A stretch of 64,000 bases of DNA from Colicola sp045591505 (GTDB taxonomy: Bacteria; Bacteroidota; Bacteroidia; Bacteroidales; Paludibacteraceae), in the NCBI GenBank assembly GCA_045591505.1, contig JAZNSW010000013.1:1-64000 (forward strand), read 5' to 3'. Below, one piece after another: positions 24,741 to 34,900 of this stretch. Positions within the stretch are counted from its first letter, which is position 1. Every line of letters begins with the position of its first letter. Made by a program: the position numbers and the translations under genes. The notes under the pieces are model-generated. The model had not been told where the DNA came from. It did no database searches and saw only the letters and a program-made list of their open reading frames with translations.

Positions 24741-25598
24741 TTAAACTGTGTCCATAAAAGATTTTTGTACTTTATTAAAAACTACTATACCAATGGAAAG
24801 TAGCAAAATCATAAAGGCGAAACTATAGCCTAACATCCACCAATCATGTGCACCTACACCCAACATGCCATACTTAAAAAACTCTACAATGCCCGTCAAC
24901 GGATTCAATTGCATAACAAGGCGTAACTTATCGTTAGTGATAGTAGATAGCGGATAGATAACGGGAGTAGCATACATCCATAAACTGACAAAGAAGCCCA
25001 AAAGCAATTGTAAATCACGGTATTTGGTAGTCATACTGGAAAATAAAATACCAAAGCCCAATGCCAATCCTGCTAGTAATACAATTAAGAAAGGAAAAAG
25101 TAACGCGTAAGCATTTGGCTGAATATGTACATCCGTAAAAAGGACATAATACAAATATACAACAAAAAAGAGCGCAAGCTGAATACCAAAACGCACCAGA
25201 TTACTGATAACATCACTCAACGGTGTAACCAATCGAGGGAAATACACCTTTCCAAAAATACCTGCATTGTTGACAAACGTATTCGAAGTCTTGGTCAAAC
25301 AGTCTGCAAAATACTGCCAAAAACTAATACCTGCCAAATAAAACAATGGCTGAGGCAAACCATCGGTAGAGATTTTAGCAATACCACCAAAGACCACCAT
25401 ATACATCACAGTAGTCATCATCGGCTGAATGACATACCACAGAGGACCGAGGATTGTTTGCTTATACTGCGTGATGATGTTCCGTTTAACAAACAACATC
25501 ATTAAATCACGATAACGCCAGATTTCTTTGAAATCTACGGAAAGGAGTTTATCTTTTGGACGAATCTCAGTCGTCCATTTTTCATCAAATTCTTGCAT
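24741..25598 (-). CDS. ABC-2 polysaccharide/teichoic-type export permease (Wzm-like)
   Basis: A 285-residue inner-membrane protein with six hydrophobic segments. LFVKRNIITQYKQTILGPLWYVIQPM (start of TM1 region), GISFWQYFADC, IFGKVYFPRLVTPLSD and MYATPVIYPLSTI are typical of Wzm/TagG permeases that export undecaprenyl-linked O-antigen or similar glycans. ATG 25598 is used; a TTG seven codons upstream falls on the promoter. The ATPase partner that usually follows is absent here: ispE lies 18 bases downstream instead. Confidence 0.9.
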   Translation of the reverse strand: MQEFDEKWTTEIRPKDKLLSVDFKEIWRYRDLMMLFVKRNIITQYKQTILGPLWYVIQPMMTTVMYMVVFGGIAKISTDGLPQPLFYLAGISFWQYFADCLTKTSNTFVNNAGIFGKVYFPRLVTPLSDVISNLVRFGIQLALFFVVYLYYVLFTDVHIQPNAYALLFPFLIVLLAGLALGFGILFSSMTTKYRDLQLLLGFFVSLWMYATPVIYPLSTITNDKLRLVMQLNPLTGIVEFFKYGMLGVGAHDWWMLGYSFAFMILLLSIGIVVFNKVQKSFMDTV

Positions 25599-25616
25599 AA
25601 TCTTATAAAATGTTTG

Positions 25617-25648
25617 CAAAGGTACACTTTTTTTTGCAGATGTGCAAA
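25617..25648 (-). promoter_or_regulatory. Promoter of the ABC permease gene
   Basis: On the - strand TTTG (25648-25645), 20 bases, TACCTTTG (25624-25617). Its upstream half overlaps the divergent promoter at 25633-25664. Confidence 0.8.
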
Positions 25649-25664
25649 TTTATTTGTACCTTTG
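25633..25664 (+). promoter_or_regulatory. Promoter of the DUF349 gene
   Basis: TTTG (25633-25636), 20 bases, TACCTTTG (25657-25664). The two -33 elements are interleaved: each lies within the other promoter's spacer. Confidence 0.8.
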
Positions 25665-25714
25665 CAGCGAATTTATTGAACCCCGCTCGAAAGAGCGTAA
25701 CATTTTTTACAATT

Positions 25715-27202
25715 ATGGCAAATGAAAAACAACAGTTCGTGGACGAACTAAAGGAATTACTACAGAAAGATGTAGCGGAAGTGAAAGAACAAGTAGAACA
25801 AGTGAAAACACAATTCTACCGTATGTATCATCAAGAGTTAGAGGCTCAGAAAAAATTAGCAATTGAGACTGCTCAAGCAGCAGGGGAAGTGCTGGAAAAT
25901 TGGGTACCCTCTATTGATGCTTTGGAACAAGAGTTTCGCGAATTGTTGAATGAATATAAACAAAAACGTGCTGAGTTGCAGAAGCAGAACGAAGCAGAAT
26001 TAGCGCAAAACTTACTTCGCAAAGAGAACATCCTTGCACAGATGAAAGAAATGGCTGATGCTGAAACTGCTGATGTGATGGATAATCTCAAAAAAATGCG
26101 CGAATTGCAAGCAGAATGGAAAACTATCGGTCCAGTACCAGCTCCTAAAACACAAGAAATTTGGAAAACTTATCAGCAATACCAAGAGCGTTTTTATGAT
26201 CTCGTAAAAATTAATATCGAGTTACGCGACCTTGATTTCAAGAAAAATCTCGAGATGAAAACATTGCTCTGCGAAGCTGCTGAAAAATTGCAAGAGAACC
26301 CAAATATTGTAGAAGCGAGTCGTGCTTTGCAACAATTACACGATGAGTGGGCAGAAATCGGACCTGTGGCTCGTGAGTTGCGAGAAGATCTGTGGAATCG
26401 TTTCAAACAGGCAAGTAGTATTATCAACAAAAAACATCAAGCTTACTTTGATGAACTTCACGCCAAAGAAGGTGAAAATTTAGTGAAGAAACAAGCTCTT
26501 ATTGCACAACTCAAAGAGATTGATTTCTCTACTTTCAAAACAAATAAACAATGGGACGATGCTACCGAGAAAATTCAAGCTATTCAACAAGAATGGCGCT
26601 CTATTGGTTTCGCTCCTAAAAAACAAAACCAAGCCATCTACGAGGAATATCGCCAAATTTGTGATGCTTTCTTCAAAGCCAAAACTGCTTTTTATAAAGG
26701 TATGCGCGATGAGTTAAGCGAGAATTTGAAGAAAAAACGAGCTATCATATCAGAAGCAGAAGGATTGAAAGAGAGCACAGACTGGAAAGAGACTACAGAC
26801 AAACTGATTGAATTGCAAAAACAATGGAAAGAAATCGGCCCTGTAGCGCGCAAATATTCAGATGAGTTGTGGAAAATGTTTACTGCTGCTTGCGACACTT
26901 TCTTCGAAGCTAAACGAGCTGCAACCAAGGAAGTACGTGAACAATTTGCACAAAAACGTGCTGAAGCGAAAGAGCGTTGGGCTAAAAAAGTGGATCAGAT
27001 GAGTGACCGCCAAAAATTGGTAAAGATGTACGAAAATCTTGTGCAAGAGATTAAAACTGCTGAGAACAACATCCTTTTCTTTACAGGTAAATCTTCATCT
27101 GCTAATAAATTAGTAGAAGATATGCGCAAAAAAATTGATACACTCAAAGAGCAACTCACAGAATTGGAAAACAAGATTAATCAAATGGACGCTGCTGAAT
27201 GA
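25715..27202 (+). CDS. DUF349-repeat coiled-coil protein
   Basis: A 495-residue, strongly charged protein with no signal peptide. Repeats of about 70 residues recur, each with an LQ.EWK.IGPVP / W..IG / LW..F pattern (AEWKTIGPVPAPKTQEIW, DEWAEIGPVARELREDLW, QEWRSIGFAPKKQNQAIY, KQWKEIGPVARKYSDELW), the DUF349 unit, with long helical linkers. Function is unknown in Bacteroidota. The ATG at 25715 lies about 45 bases after the promoter. Its TGA overlaps the ftsE ATG (ATGA), indicating translational coupling. Confidence 0.9.
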   Translation: MANEKQQFVDELKELLQKDVAEVKEQVEQVKTQFYRMYHQELEAQKKLAIETAQAAGEVLENWVPSIDALEQEFRELLNEYKQKRAELQKQNEAELAQNLLRKENILAQMKEMADAETADVMDNLKKMRELQAEWKTIGPVPAPKTQEIWKTYQQYQERFYDLVKINIELRDLDFKKNLEMKTLLCEAAEKLQENPNIVEASRALQQLHDEWAEIGPVARELREDLWNRFKQASSIINKKHQAYFDELHAKEGENLVKKQALIAQLKEIDFSTFKTNKQWDDATEKIQAIQQEWRSIGFAPKKQNQAIYEEYRQICDAFFKAKTAFYKGMRDELSENLKKKRAIISEAEGLKESTDWKETTDKLIELQKQWKEIGPVARKYSDELWKMFTAACDTFFEAKRAATKEVREQFAQKRAEAKERWAKKVDQMSDRQKLVKMYENLVQEIKTAENNILFFTGKSSSANKLVEDMRKKIDTLKEQLTELENKINQMDAAE

Positions 27203-27864
27203 GTCAATTGATTTCATATAAAAATGTAGAAATTTGCCAGGAGGAACAAATCATTTTGCGAGATGTAAACCTTAATGTTTCATCTGGAGAAATGATTTAT
27301 CTCTTGGGGCGCATCGGTAGTGGCAAATCCAGTTTCATGAAAACAATCTATGGAGAATTGTCCATAGAAAGCGGTGAAGCGATGGCATTAGATTACGATT
27401 TGCTCAAGTTGCGCCGCAAGGATATTCCATACTTACGCCGCAAAGTGGGGGTTGTTTTTCAAGATTTTCAATTGTTAATTGACCGAACCGTGGAAGAGAA
27501 CTTGCTCTTCGTGCTCAAAGCTACTGGTTGGAAAGATAAACAAGCGATGAAAAACAACATCCGAGATGTGCTACAACAAGTAGGTATGGCAGAAAAGGCC
27601 TATAAAATGCCATATCAACTCTCTGGAGGAGAGCAACAACGTGTGGTGATTGCGCGCGCGCTACTGAATGGACCTGGATTGATTTTAGCGGATGAACCTA
27701 CTGGCAATTTGGACCAAGAAACGGGCAGAGAGATTATGGAATTGCTATACAGTATCAGTAAAGCTGGTATGACAGTAATCATGTCAACGCATAATCCTAT
27801 CTGGCCAGAGCAGTATCCTGGAAGAAAACTACTTTTTGCTGATGGAAAAATCAGTGAAGCATAA
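27199..27864 (+). CDS. ftsE: Cell-division ABC ATPase FtsE
   Basis: ATPase that with FtsX controls peptidoglycan hydrolases at the division site. The 221 residues have Walker A GRIGSGKSS, Q-loop VVFQDFQLL, signature LSGGEQQRV, Walker B LILADEPTGNLD and H-loop STHN, with the FtsE-like VGVVFQDFQLLIDRTVEEN. No ftsX is adjacent, as is usual in Bacteroidota where ftsX lies elsewhere. A strong terminator follows within 10 bases. Confidence 0.93.
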   Translation: MSQLISYKNVEICQEEQIILRDVNLNVSSGEMIYLLGRIGSGKSSFMKTIYGELSIESGEAMALDYDLLKLRRKDIPYLRRKVGVVFQDFQLLIDRTVEENLLFVLKATGWKDKQAMKNNIRDVLQQVGMAEKAYKMPYQLSGGEQQRVVIARALLNGPGLILADEPTGNLDQETGREIMELLYSISKAGMTVIMSTHNPIWPEQYPGRKLLFADGKISEA

Positions 27865-27874
27865 AACAACAAAA

Positions 27875-27908
27875 AACGGACTTTCAATCGAAAGCCCGTT
27901 TTTTTTAC
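27875..27908. terminator. Bidirectional terminator between ftsE and the DUF2490 gene
   Basis: Stem AACGGaCTTTC / GAAAGcCCGTT (one mismatch, 4-base loop AATC) followed by a T8 run on the + strand and preceded by an A6 run, so it can serve both convergent genes. Confidence 0.85.
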
Positions 27909-28735
27909 CAATCTAATTTGTAGGTAAGTAACATCACATGCTTATGTGTATATGCATGAGTGAGATGCACATTTCCATCATCCGACACATGTATATCCCT
28001 ACTATACACATAATTATATCGATAAGCAAGATTGACTGTATGTTTTTTATTAAATTTCCATTGCAAACCGATTTCAGGACGCAACTCATTGATATATTGT
28101 CCCCCTACATGTATAGGAGCCATAGACTGCATTGTACCCTCTGAGGGTTCAAAATACACATCCTCAATGGCATTCAAGGTATTGAAAATCTCCATTTTGC
28201 CCACTATGCTCATACTCATCTTTTTAATAGGGGGAATATTATACACTGCCTGCAAACGAGTGCGCAACACCAAATCCAATGCATTCTTTTCACGTGAATC
28301 TATCTCATCAGCACGAGCATCCATCATCAAGCGTTCGCGCAAAGATAATTTCCAAGAGCCAAGCGACACTTGCCCAGTCGCATCAATATTCACACGGTGA
28401 CGAAGGTACTTATTTACATCATTCCAACCTTGATTGCCATAGAGTTTCAGCACATAACCTGCACTCATAGATAGGTATTCAATTGGCGTATATGCAAACG
28501 AAACCGTTGTATGCAAACGATGGAAGGGGTTGTCGGGAGCAATATTGATACGCATCTCCTCCTCAAGAGTCAGTTTCAGTCCATGATCAAAAGACTTAAC
28601 AAACGATGCTATCATATGCAACTCTTCTACCTGCTTACTGGTCGTATCTTGTGATACAATCTCTTGTCCCAATAACGACAATGAGATGAAAACAAAAAAA
28701 GTAATAGATAAAATCTTTTGATAATGGATTTTCAT
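27905..28735 (-). CDS. DUF2490-type outer-membrane protein
   Basis: A 276-residue protein with a signal peptide ending LLGQE and then amphipathic strands (LKLTLEEEMRINIA, FAYTPIEYLSMSAGYVLKLY, WKLSLRERLMMDAR, VNLAYRYNYVYSRD) ending in KLDW, the aromatic end of a barrel. The RxxxQ/LxxRxE pattern of strands matches DUF2490 family barrels. Function unknown. It is encoded directly after sufE (2-base gap). Confidence 0.8.
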   Translation of the reverse strand: MKIHYQKILSITFFVFISLSLLGQEIVSQDTTSKQVEELHMIASFVKSFDHGLKLTLEEEMRINIAPDNPFHRLHTTVSFAYTPIEYLSMSAGYVLKLYGNQGWNDVNKYLRHRVNIDATGQVSLGSWKLSLRERLMMDARADEIDSREKNALDLVLRTRLQAVYNIPPIKKMSMSIVGKMEIFNTLNAIEDVYFEPSEGTMQSMAPIHVGGQYINELRPEIGLQWKFNKKHTVNLAYRYNYVYSRDIHVSDDGNVHLTHAYTHKHVMLLTYKLDW

Positions 28736-28736
28736 A

Positions 28737-29159
28737 TCAATTATTTGTTGCTTGGTAGGTTAATGCGAACAATTTCATTTGCTTGAGCATGGCATTGAGG
28801 CCATTGCTGCGAGTTGGAGACAAATGTTCTCTCAGATTAATTTCATCAATGAAATACAAATCTGTATCTACAATCTCATCGGGGGTATGTCCACTCAATA
28901 CTCGAATCAGGAGTGCTACTATGCCTTTCACCAAAATAGCATCCGAATCTCCGTGGTAGATTACTTTGCCCTGCTCCATCTCTGCTGTAAACCACACTTT
29001 TGATTGACATCCGTCAATCAAATTCTGCTCCGTTTTGGCTGATTCAGGAAATGCTTCCAAGCCATTTCCATAATCTATCAGCAAGCTATAACGATCCATC
29101 CAATCATCAAAACTGCTAAACTCGTCAATTATCTCGTCTTGTATTTCATTTATCAGCAT
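28737..29159 (-). CDS. sufE: Cysteine desulfurase-associated protein SufE
   Basis: Accepts persulfide sulfur from SufS for iron-sulfur cluster assembly. The 140 residues have LIDYGNGLEAFPESAK, then LIDGCQSKVWF with the sulfur-accepting Cys near residue 51, ILVKGIVALLIRVLSGHTP and LSPTRSNGLNAML, all SufE landmarks. No other suf genes are in the window. Confidence 0.95.
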   Translation of the reverse strand: MLINEIQDEIIDEFSSFDDWMDRYSLLIDYGNGLEAFPESAKTEQNLIDGCQSKVWFTAEMEQGKVIYHGDSDAILVKGIVALLIRVLSGHTPDEIVDTDLYFIDEINLREHLSPTRSNGLNAMLKQMKLFALTYQATNN

Positions 29160-29261
29160 AGTCTAATTTTAACATTTATTTGTATTTACGTTTAACTTAT
29201 CTTTTCCGTACCCTTGCTATACCTTTGCCGAACAAAAACTATATCTTCTCAATTGCGCATT

Positions 29262-29813
29262 TTAACTATTTTTAACAATCAAAGAGAATAATTTTTCAGC
29301 AATATTGCTATCATCCTCTTCAGCAATATCTTTAACAGGTGCTTCTACCACTATATCAGCCTTCATATAAAATGGTTCACGCGCTTGCAATTGTGGTACA
29401 ATAAATTGCAGTAATTCATCTTCTGTACGTCCTTGTAATACTGGCCGCTCGCTTAAATCTGTCAGCATTAATCGTTTCGCCAAATGTTCAGGTTTCCATT
29501 TGAGGTAAATGCTGGTACCTAATTCGCGAAGGCATTCCATATTATCCTCCCAACAAGGATAGCCTCCTCCTGTGGCATAAATCACCTTTTCTATAGGCAA
29601 TTCTGCCAAATCTTCCACTACATATTTCTCTTTATAGCGAAATTCCTCAATGCCGTTTTCACGAATATATTCTGCGGGGGTTTTTCCGTGAATTTCGGCA
29701 AAGGCTTCATCTAAATCAACAAAATGCCAACCCAACCGATCTGCCAAGATACTGCCTACTGTTGTCTTACCAGCAGCCATATAGCCAATTAAATATATCG
29801 GTAGTTTCATCAT
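29262..29813 (-). CDS. aroK: Shikimate kinase
   Basis: Phosphorylates shikimate in aromatic amino-acid synthesis. The 183 residues have Walker A GYMAAGKTTVG (about 9-19), the shikimate-binding DLDEAF and FRYKEKYV, ATGGGYPCW and the lid arginine in LSERPVLQGR. Start ATG is the second codon option of MMK; it overlaps the upstream small gene by 4 bases (ATGA type). About 100 bases downstream to sufE hold no gene. Confidence 0.95.
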   Translation of the reverse strand: MMKLPIYLIGYMAAGKTTVGSILADRLGWHFVDLDEAFAEIHGKTPAEYIRENGIEEFRYKEKYVVEDLAELPIEKVIYATGGGYPCWEDNMECLRELGTSIYLKWKPEHLAKRLMLTDLSERPVLQGRTEDELLQFIVPQLQAREPFYMKADIVVEAPVKDIAEEDDSNIAEKLFSLIVKNS

Positions 29814-30142
29814 TGCGGTGTGTAATCAAAATTATCGTTATCGCGCCATAACACTTTGTCATCTTCTATATAAGCTTCAGGAAAAGCGGATGAAAATGGG
29901 GGACGTAATACACCTATTTCTTCCCACACCTTATTATATACACGCGCGCGCGAAGAACAGATGGGAGCACATACCGTATGAATAACGATAATACTATCTG
30001 CTAAAATGAGTGTATCGCAGACAGAAGAAATCTCATACGCAACCTCCGTTGTATCATTTGCAAGAACTAAGGATGTTGACAATTGAAATACACCTGCTAA
30101 CAATATGGCAGTTAAAGTAATATAAATTTTTCTTGTACTCAT
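29810..30142 (-). CDS. Small secreted protein of unknown function
   Basis: A 110-residue protein with a signal peptide (STRKIYITLTAILLAGVFQLSTSLVLA region) and a mature part of about 80 residues with two Cys (TVCAPICSS) and a C-terminus rich in acidic and aromatic residues. It overlaps ispF (upstream) and aroK (downstream) by 4 bases each, so it sits in a tightly coupled operon and is likely expressed. I do not recognise the family. Confidence 0.72.
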   Translation of the reverse strand: MSTRKIYITLTAILLAGVFQLSTSLVLANDTTEVAYEISSVCDTLILADSIIVIHTVCAPICSSRARVYNKVWEEIGVLRPPFSSAFPEAYIEDDKVLWRDNDNFDYTPQ

Positions 30143-30615
30143 TTTTTTGTTATCAATACTACCGCTTGTGCAGCAATACCTTCCTTACGTCCTACAAAAC
30201 CCAATTTCTCGGTTGTCGTGGCTTTGATGCTTATTTGTGTTTCATCCACACTCATCTCTTTTGCCAAACATGCTACCATAGCAGGTATATGAGGATTGAG
30301 TTTGGGAGCTTCGGCACAAATAGTGCAATCGCAGTTACCTAATTCATAGCCTGCTTCACGAATCATAGTCATCACTTTACGCAAAAGAATTTTGGAATCA
30401 ATATTCTCAAATTCATTGCCTTTCACAGGGGGAAAATGATAACCAATATCACGCATAGCCGCAGCACCGAGCAGCGCATCACAAAGAGCATGAATCAGAA
30501 CATCTGCATCAGAGTGACCTAATAGGCCTTCCTCAAAAGGCACACGTATGCCCCCTAACCACAAATCGCGGTTGGGAGCAAATGCATGCACATCATATCC
30601 AAAACCTATTCTCAT
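30139..30615 (-). CDS. ispF: 2-C-methyl-D-erythritol 2,4-cyclodiphosphate synthase
   Basis: Makes the cyclic diphosphate in the MEP pathway. The 158 residues have GFGYDVHAF (Zn-binding Asp and His), the GHSDADVLIHALCDALLGAA signature and TTTEKLGFVGR, which binds the CMP end. Full length. Cotranscription with aroK is suggested by the 4-base overlaps through the small gene between them. Confidence 0.96.
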   Translation of the reverse strand: MRIGFGYDVHAFAPNRDLWLGGIRVPFEEGLLGHSDADVLIHALCDALLGAAAMRDIGYHFPPVKGNEFENIDSKILLRKVMTMIREAGYELGNCDCTICAEAPKLNPHIPAMVACLAKEMSVDETQISIKATTTEKLGFVGRKEGIAAQAVVLITKK

Positions 30616-30666
30616 TTCTCTTTTGATTCGCTATATAGTAAATCGTTACGAAAAGAAGATAGATTA

Positions 30667-31890
30667 TTAACGTTCGTTATTCACGAGGTCTTTAATTCCT
30701 GCCAAATCAAATCCGAGGGTAAAACGCATCGTTTGATCCAATGGATTGGAGGGTTTGGTAGCAATACAGTATGCAAAATCCAAGGAGAAGATACTGAGTT
30801 TAAAACCTGCGCCTAGGGTAACATAGCTACGGTTACCTTTATAGAAATTCTCATGGCTATATCCCGCACGAGCAAAGAATTGACGATTGTAGCTATACTC
30901 AACACCTACACCAAATTGAATCTCTTGCAACTCCTCCACAACAGGAGAGACTGATTTACCTGTCTCATCAATCACATAACCTGGGGCATCGCAGAAAGAC
31001 ATCCACCAACCATTTGGAGAAGATATTTCAGAATACTCTGTTTGACCAATGTGTGGCAAACCATTGATTGTATCTGTACCAAACTTCGAATATGAAGTAG
31101 GAACGAGCATCTTGTTTGCCTCCGCACTAATCATCAAGCGGTTGTAATCATCAAATGGTAATTCATAACTTACACCCAAACGCATATTAGCAGGGATAAA
31201 GTTTTGTGTATCACCATCGTCATACGACATTTTGCCACCTAAGTTGCTCAAATTGAAGCCTAATGCAAAATAACTCTCACCTAATGGAGTTGCAATAGGT
31301 TGACGATAGTATAACGATACATCAGCAGCCATTGTCCATGCTGGATGCATTTCTGTGCTATTCTCAGTTGTAGAAGAGTTTATTCCATTAGTAAGGTCGC
31401 TATACAAAAATCGTAACGCAACGGCCATACTCAAATTCTCATGAAGTTTACGTGAATATGCCAAGTCAATAGCCCACTCATTTGGAGAAGCTTCTTGGAA
31501 CATCGTTCCGTTGTAATCTACTAGTTGAACCTCACCCATAGAGAAATAAGTCATACTAGCAGAAACAGTACCAGCCATCTCACCTATGTTATAATAACCT
31601 GCAATATATGCAAGATTAATGTCATCCACTAATTGACTTAACCATGGTGTGTAGTTGGCAGTGATACCACCTTTGCTTTCCATAAATGTGTACTTAGCTG
31701 GGTTCCAGTGCTGTGAGTTAATATCAGGCATTGTTGCAGCACCTATATCACCCAGACCAGCAGCGTGTGCATCAGGAGCAATACTGAGTGATGGCATGGA
31801 TGTAATAACAGGGTTTGTTGCCAACATTGGCAGTGTGAGACCAAAAATAGTCAGCATCGAAAAAAGAATTTTCCTCATTGTTTTTATCAT
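30667..31890 (-). CDS. porV: Type IX secretion system outer-membrane protein PorV
   Basis: FadL-like barrel that carries T9SS cargo from the translocon to the PorU sortase complex. The 407-residue protein has a signal peptide, then SLSIAPDAHAAGLGDIGAATMPDINSQHWNPAK (start region), the PorV/PorQ hallmark, then many aromatic strands and the end YVTLGAGFKLSIFSLDFAYC. It lies 67 bases after porU, the same order as in Porphyromonas. ATG at 31878 (MRKILFS) is an alternative start. Confidence 0.93.
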   Translation of the reverse strand: MIKTMRKILFSMLTIFGLTLPMLATNPVITSMPSLSIAPDAHAAGLGDIGAATMPDINSQHWNPAKYTFMESKGGITANYTPWLSQLVDDINLAYIAGYYNIGEMAGTVSASMTYFSMGEVQLVDYNGTMFQEASPNEWAIDLAYSRKLHENLSMAVALRFLYSDLTNGINSSTTENSTEMHPAWTMAADVSLYYRQPIATPLGESYFALGFNLSNLGGKMSYDDGDTQNFIPANMRLGVSYELPFDDYNRLMISAEANKMLVPTSYSKFGTDTINGLPHIGQTEYSEISSPNGWWMSFCDAPGYVIDETGKSVSPVVEELQEIQFGVGVEYSYNRQFFARAGYSHENFYKGNRSYVTLGAGFKLSIFSLDFAYCIATKPSNPLDQTMRFTLGFDLAGIKDLVNNER

Positions 31891-31957
31891 TTTTTTGTTA
31901 ATAATTTACGATTAAATGGTTCATTTATAAAAAACTTTTCTAAAATTGTTTCATAGG

Positions 31958-34900
31958 CTATTCACTAATAATGATTTTTCCTGCTTTGGACACATAGTCC
32001 GAAGTAGTTGTTTTAATTTTTACTTGATACATATATATTCCAGGCGTGACATGCATGTCACTCACATTCCAAATTATTTCATCTGCGTTATTTTGCTTAT
32101 AAGTAGATATAAGTCTTCCACTTAAATCATATATATTCACAACCGATTCTAATAATTCGTCCTCTTGATCAAAAGCTATACGGATATGCAATACACCATT
32201 CTGCGGAACAGGGTTAGGGTAAGTGATTACCTGATAAATTTTTGGTTCCAATCCCTTCACCACTTGGAAATTTAGTGTTTTGCTACTACTATTATTGAGC
32301 AAATCCCATCCACGGAAGGTTAATGTGTGTGTACCTTCAGTTAATTCGGGCATTTTATAACTCACTAATCCTCGTTGATAACTATTATTATTTGCTAAAA
32401 AATAATCATTCAGCACATACATTTGCTGTGGATCATTGTCTAATGTCATCAACAAATCATGTCCTATGCCTGACCCCGTAGTATTGATGCCATTTTCATC
32501 ATATAGTTCAGCATAAAAATGCGGAAACTCATAAGTTTGATCACCATCCATAAATGCAGGGGTATTCAAATACAAGCGAATATCTGGTCCTATAGTATCC
32601 TTCCATTCTATCAGACTACTCCCACCTAACACAAAATCCTCATAATAGCCAATCGCCTCTTCTTGATTCTGCTTATCGCTGGCATAATACACAATACGAC
32701 CATTGCCATAATTATAACGAATATCTTTAGGCACCATGAAAGTAAATTCAAATTTGCCATCCACCACACTAGCCTGCCCCGCAAAAAGCACATTGGGATA
32801 ATCTTCAAAAGCGATAAACTTTTTATTCCATTCTTTTGGCTCATCATTATCGCGTGTCATTATTTCTTGCTTTTTATCCCACACTGTAACTTCCATTATA
32901 CCATTAAACCACGAAGCAGTATCTCCTTCCGCAGTCGCCACATAACCTGCTATTTTTTGCACAGTTAACGCATGTAACGTATCTAATTGGGTAGTTGTTT
33001 TAATCATATAATCCGTAGGGTAATTCAACCGCAATGCAGGATCACCCAACAACACATATGCCATTTTATTACGATCACTGCCCGTTTTATTCTTTGCTAT
33101 GCGATTAGCCTCACCAATAGTCATATTGTAGTCTGTGTAACCCTTATGTCCAAAAATTGTATCGCAAAAATGACGATTAATGTATGTATTTTGCATAGCG
33201 TACACCGTTCTACATGCAGAAATTACTCCTATAGCCCCTCCGTTAGGATTAAGCAACAACTCCTCTGCTGCTGATGGAATACCACCATCAAAATGCGAAA
33301 AACTACAAGTTGCCAAAAACCATAATGCTAAATGCTTATTTTGCAGATTCTTGATATCTCGTGTACGCAAAATCAATTCATTCGTAATATTGTTATACCC
33401 ACCATGTCCAGAATAGTTCATGAACAGTACTCCTTTATTAATCTGATTCATAAACTGTTCTTTGGCAAGTGGATAACTTTCTCCCGATGCATTTACCTCT
33501 TGTTCATATGCATCCAAATAAATTTTATTCACTACAAAATTTGGATTCTCTTTTGCGATGATTTGCGCTCCCGCTTCAGCTGTTTGTACATGCGTTCCAC
33601 CATCACCATCATCGGCTAAGAAACAAATTTGATTCTTCCATTTACCCAGATATGGATTATCCATATAGTGGCATAATTTATCTACCACTTGATTAGCTTG
33701 TTCCAATGTACGAACAGGCAAACGTCCCACGCCTATTTGCATGGTGCCATATACATCATCAAACTTTCCATTGGTTTGTACTCCTGCATCATCCATCATA
33801 AATCCGCAATAGTCATCTGTGCCATATGCTTTGGTTTCATTCGTGGAGTTATATCCTTCATATACCAGCAAATGACTCACTCCTGAAGTATTGAGAATTT
33901 TTCTATTATCATACGACGCATTACCCATCAATAGCAATGATTTAGGTTGTCGTTGCACATCGCCATTAGCACGATCATACAACATCTTCATCAGCCATCG
34001 ATAGGCACTCACATCAGGTGTTCCTGAAGAAAATTCATTATATACCTCTTCATCGGTGACTACTGCCCAAGTGAGAAAGTCTTTTTCTTCGTGTTTTTTA
34101 GCCAAACGAATAGCAGGTTCCTTAAATGCTGAAGGACAGATAATCACATAATCAATATTATTTAATGCATGTAAATCCTGATTAGCCACATTACCTACTT
34201 TGCGTGGAACTTTCCAATTACTGCCATTCACATTGACTGCAACATATTTGTCTGCTTTGTCATTATTTCCCACCCACGACAATTTCCCCTCCATCATTGT
34301 GGTAGGCATTTGTTCTATTTTTACGCCATCAGTTACACGCCATATTTGCGTAGATGCTGTAGCGTTACTGAGCGTAAAGCGAAGCGGACAATTAGAAGAC
34401 AAATAGTGTACATTACTTATCGGCAATTGGTTGCCACGCATCACCAATGAACATGCAACATTCACTTCAACATAATTCAAATATCCTTCTGCACCAGATG
34501 ATGGGCTAGAGAAATGAATTTTCACCGTCACTTGATCAGATTCATTAGCTTTAGCAGTCATTAACAACGAATCACGTATAGCACGGAGATAAAAATCGGA
34601 TGTAGTGATAGCCGAAACACTTGTCGTTTCACGTGCACTACCAATACCAATAGTCACACGCGATGGTTCTGTACTGGTCACTGCAAAATCAGTCATACAT
34701 ACGACATTTCCTTTACTGAGTACATCTGGCACATTAAATCGTATATTCAATCCATCACTACGACCATGTAATTTTTCATGGAAGAACTCGCGTCCTCCTC
34801 CACTCACACCAGATTTATCAATCAAGTTGATGGAATCAATCTCATGCACCATGTAACGAACATGCCAATCAACATCCATTACATTTTCATCATCTAATGC

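Noticed and set aside
25610..25714. N-terminal extension of the DUF349 protein
   Set aside because: It would begin upstream of the promoter; ATG 25715 follows the promoter at normal distance.
29160..29261. TACCTTTG-like element at about 29210
   Set aside because: It points rightwards into - strand genes with no + strand gene to serve. The 102-base gap otherwise shows nothing.
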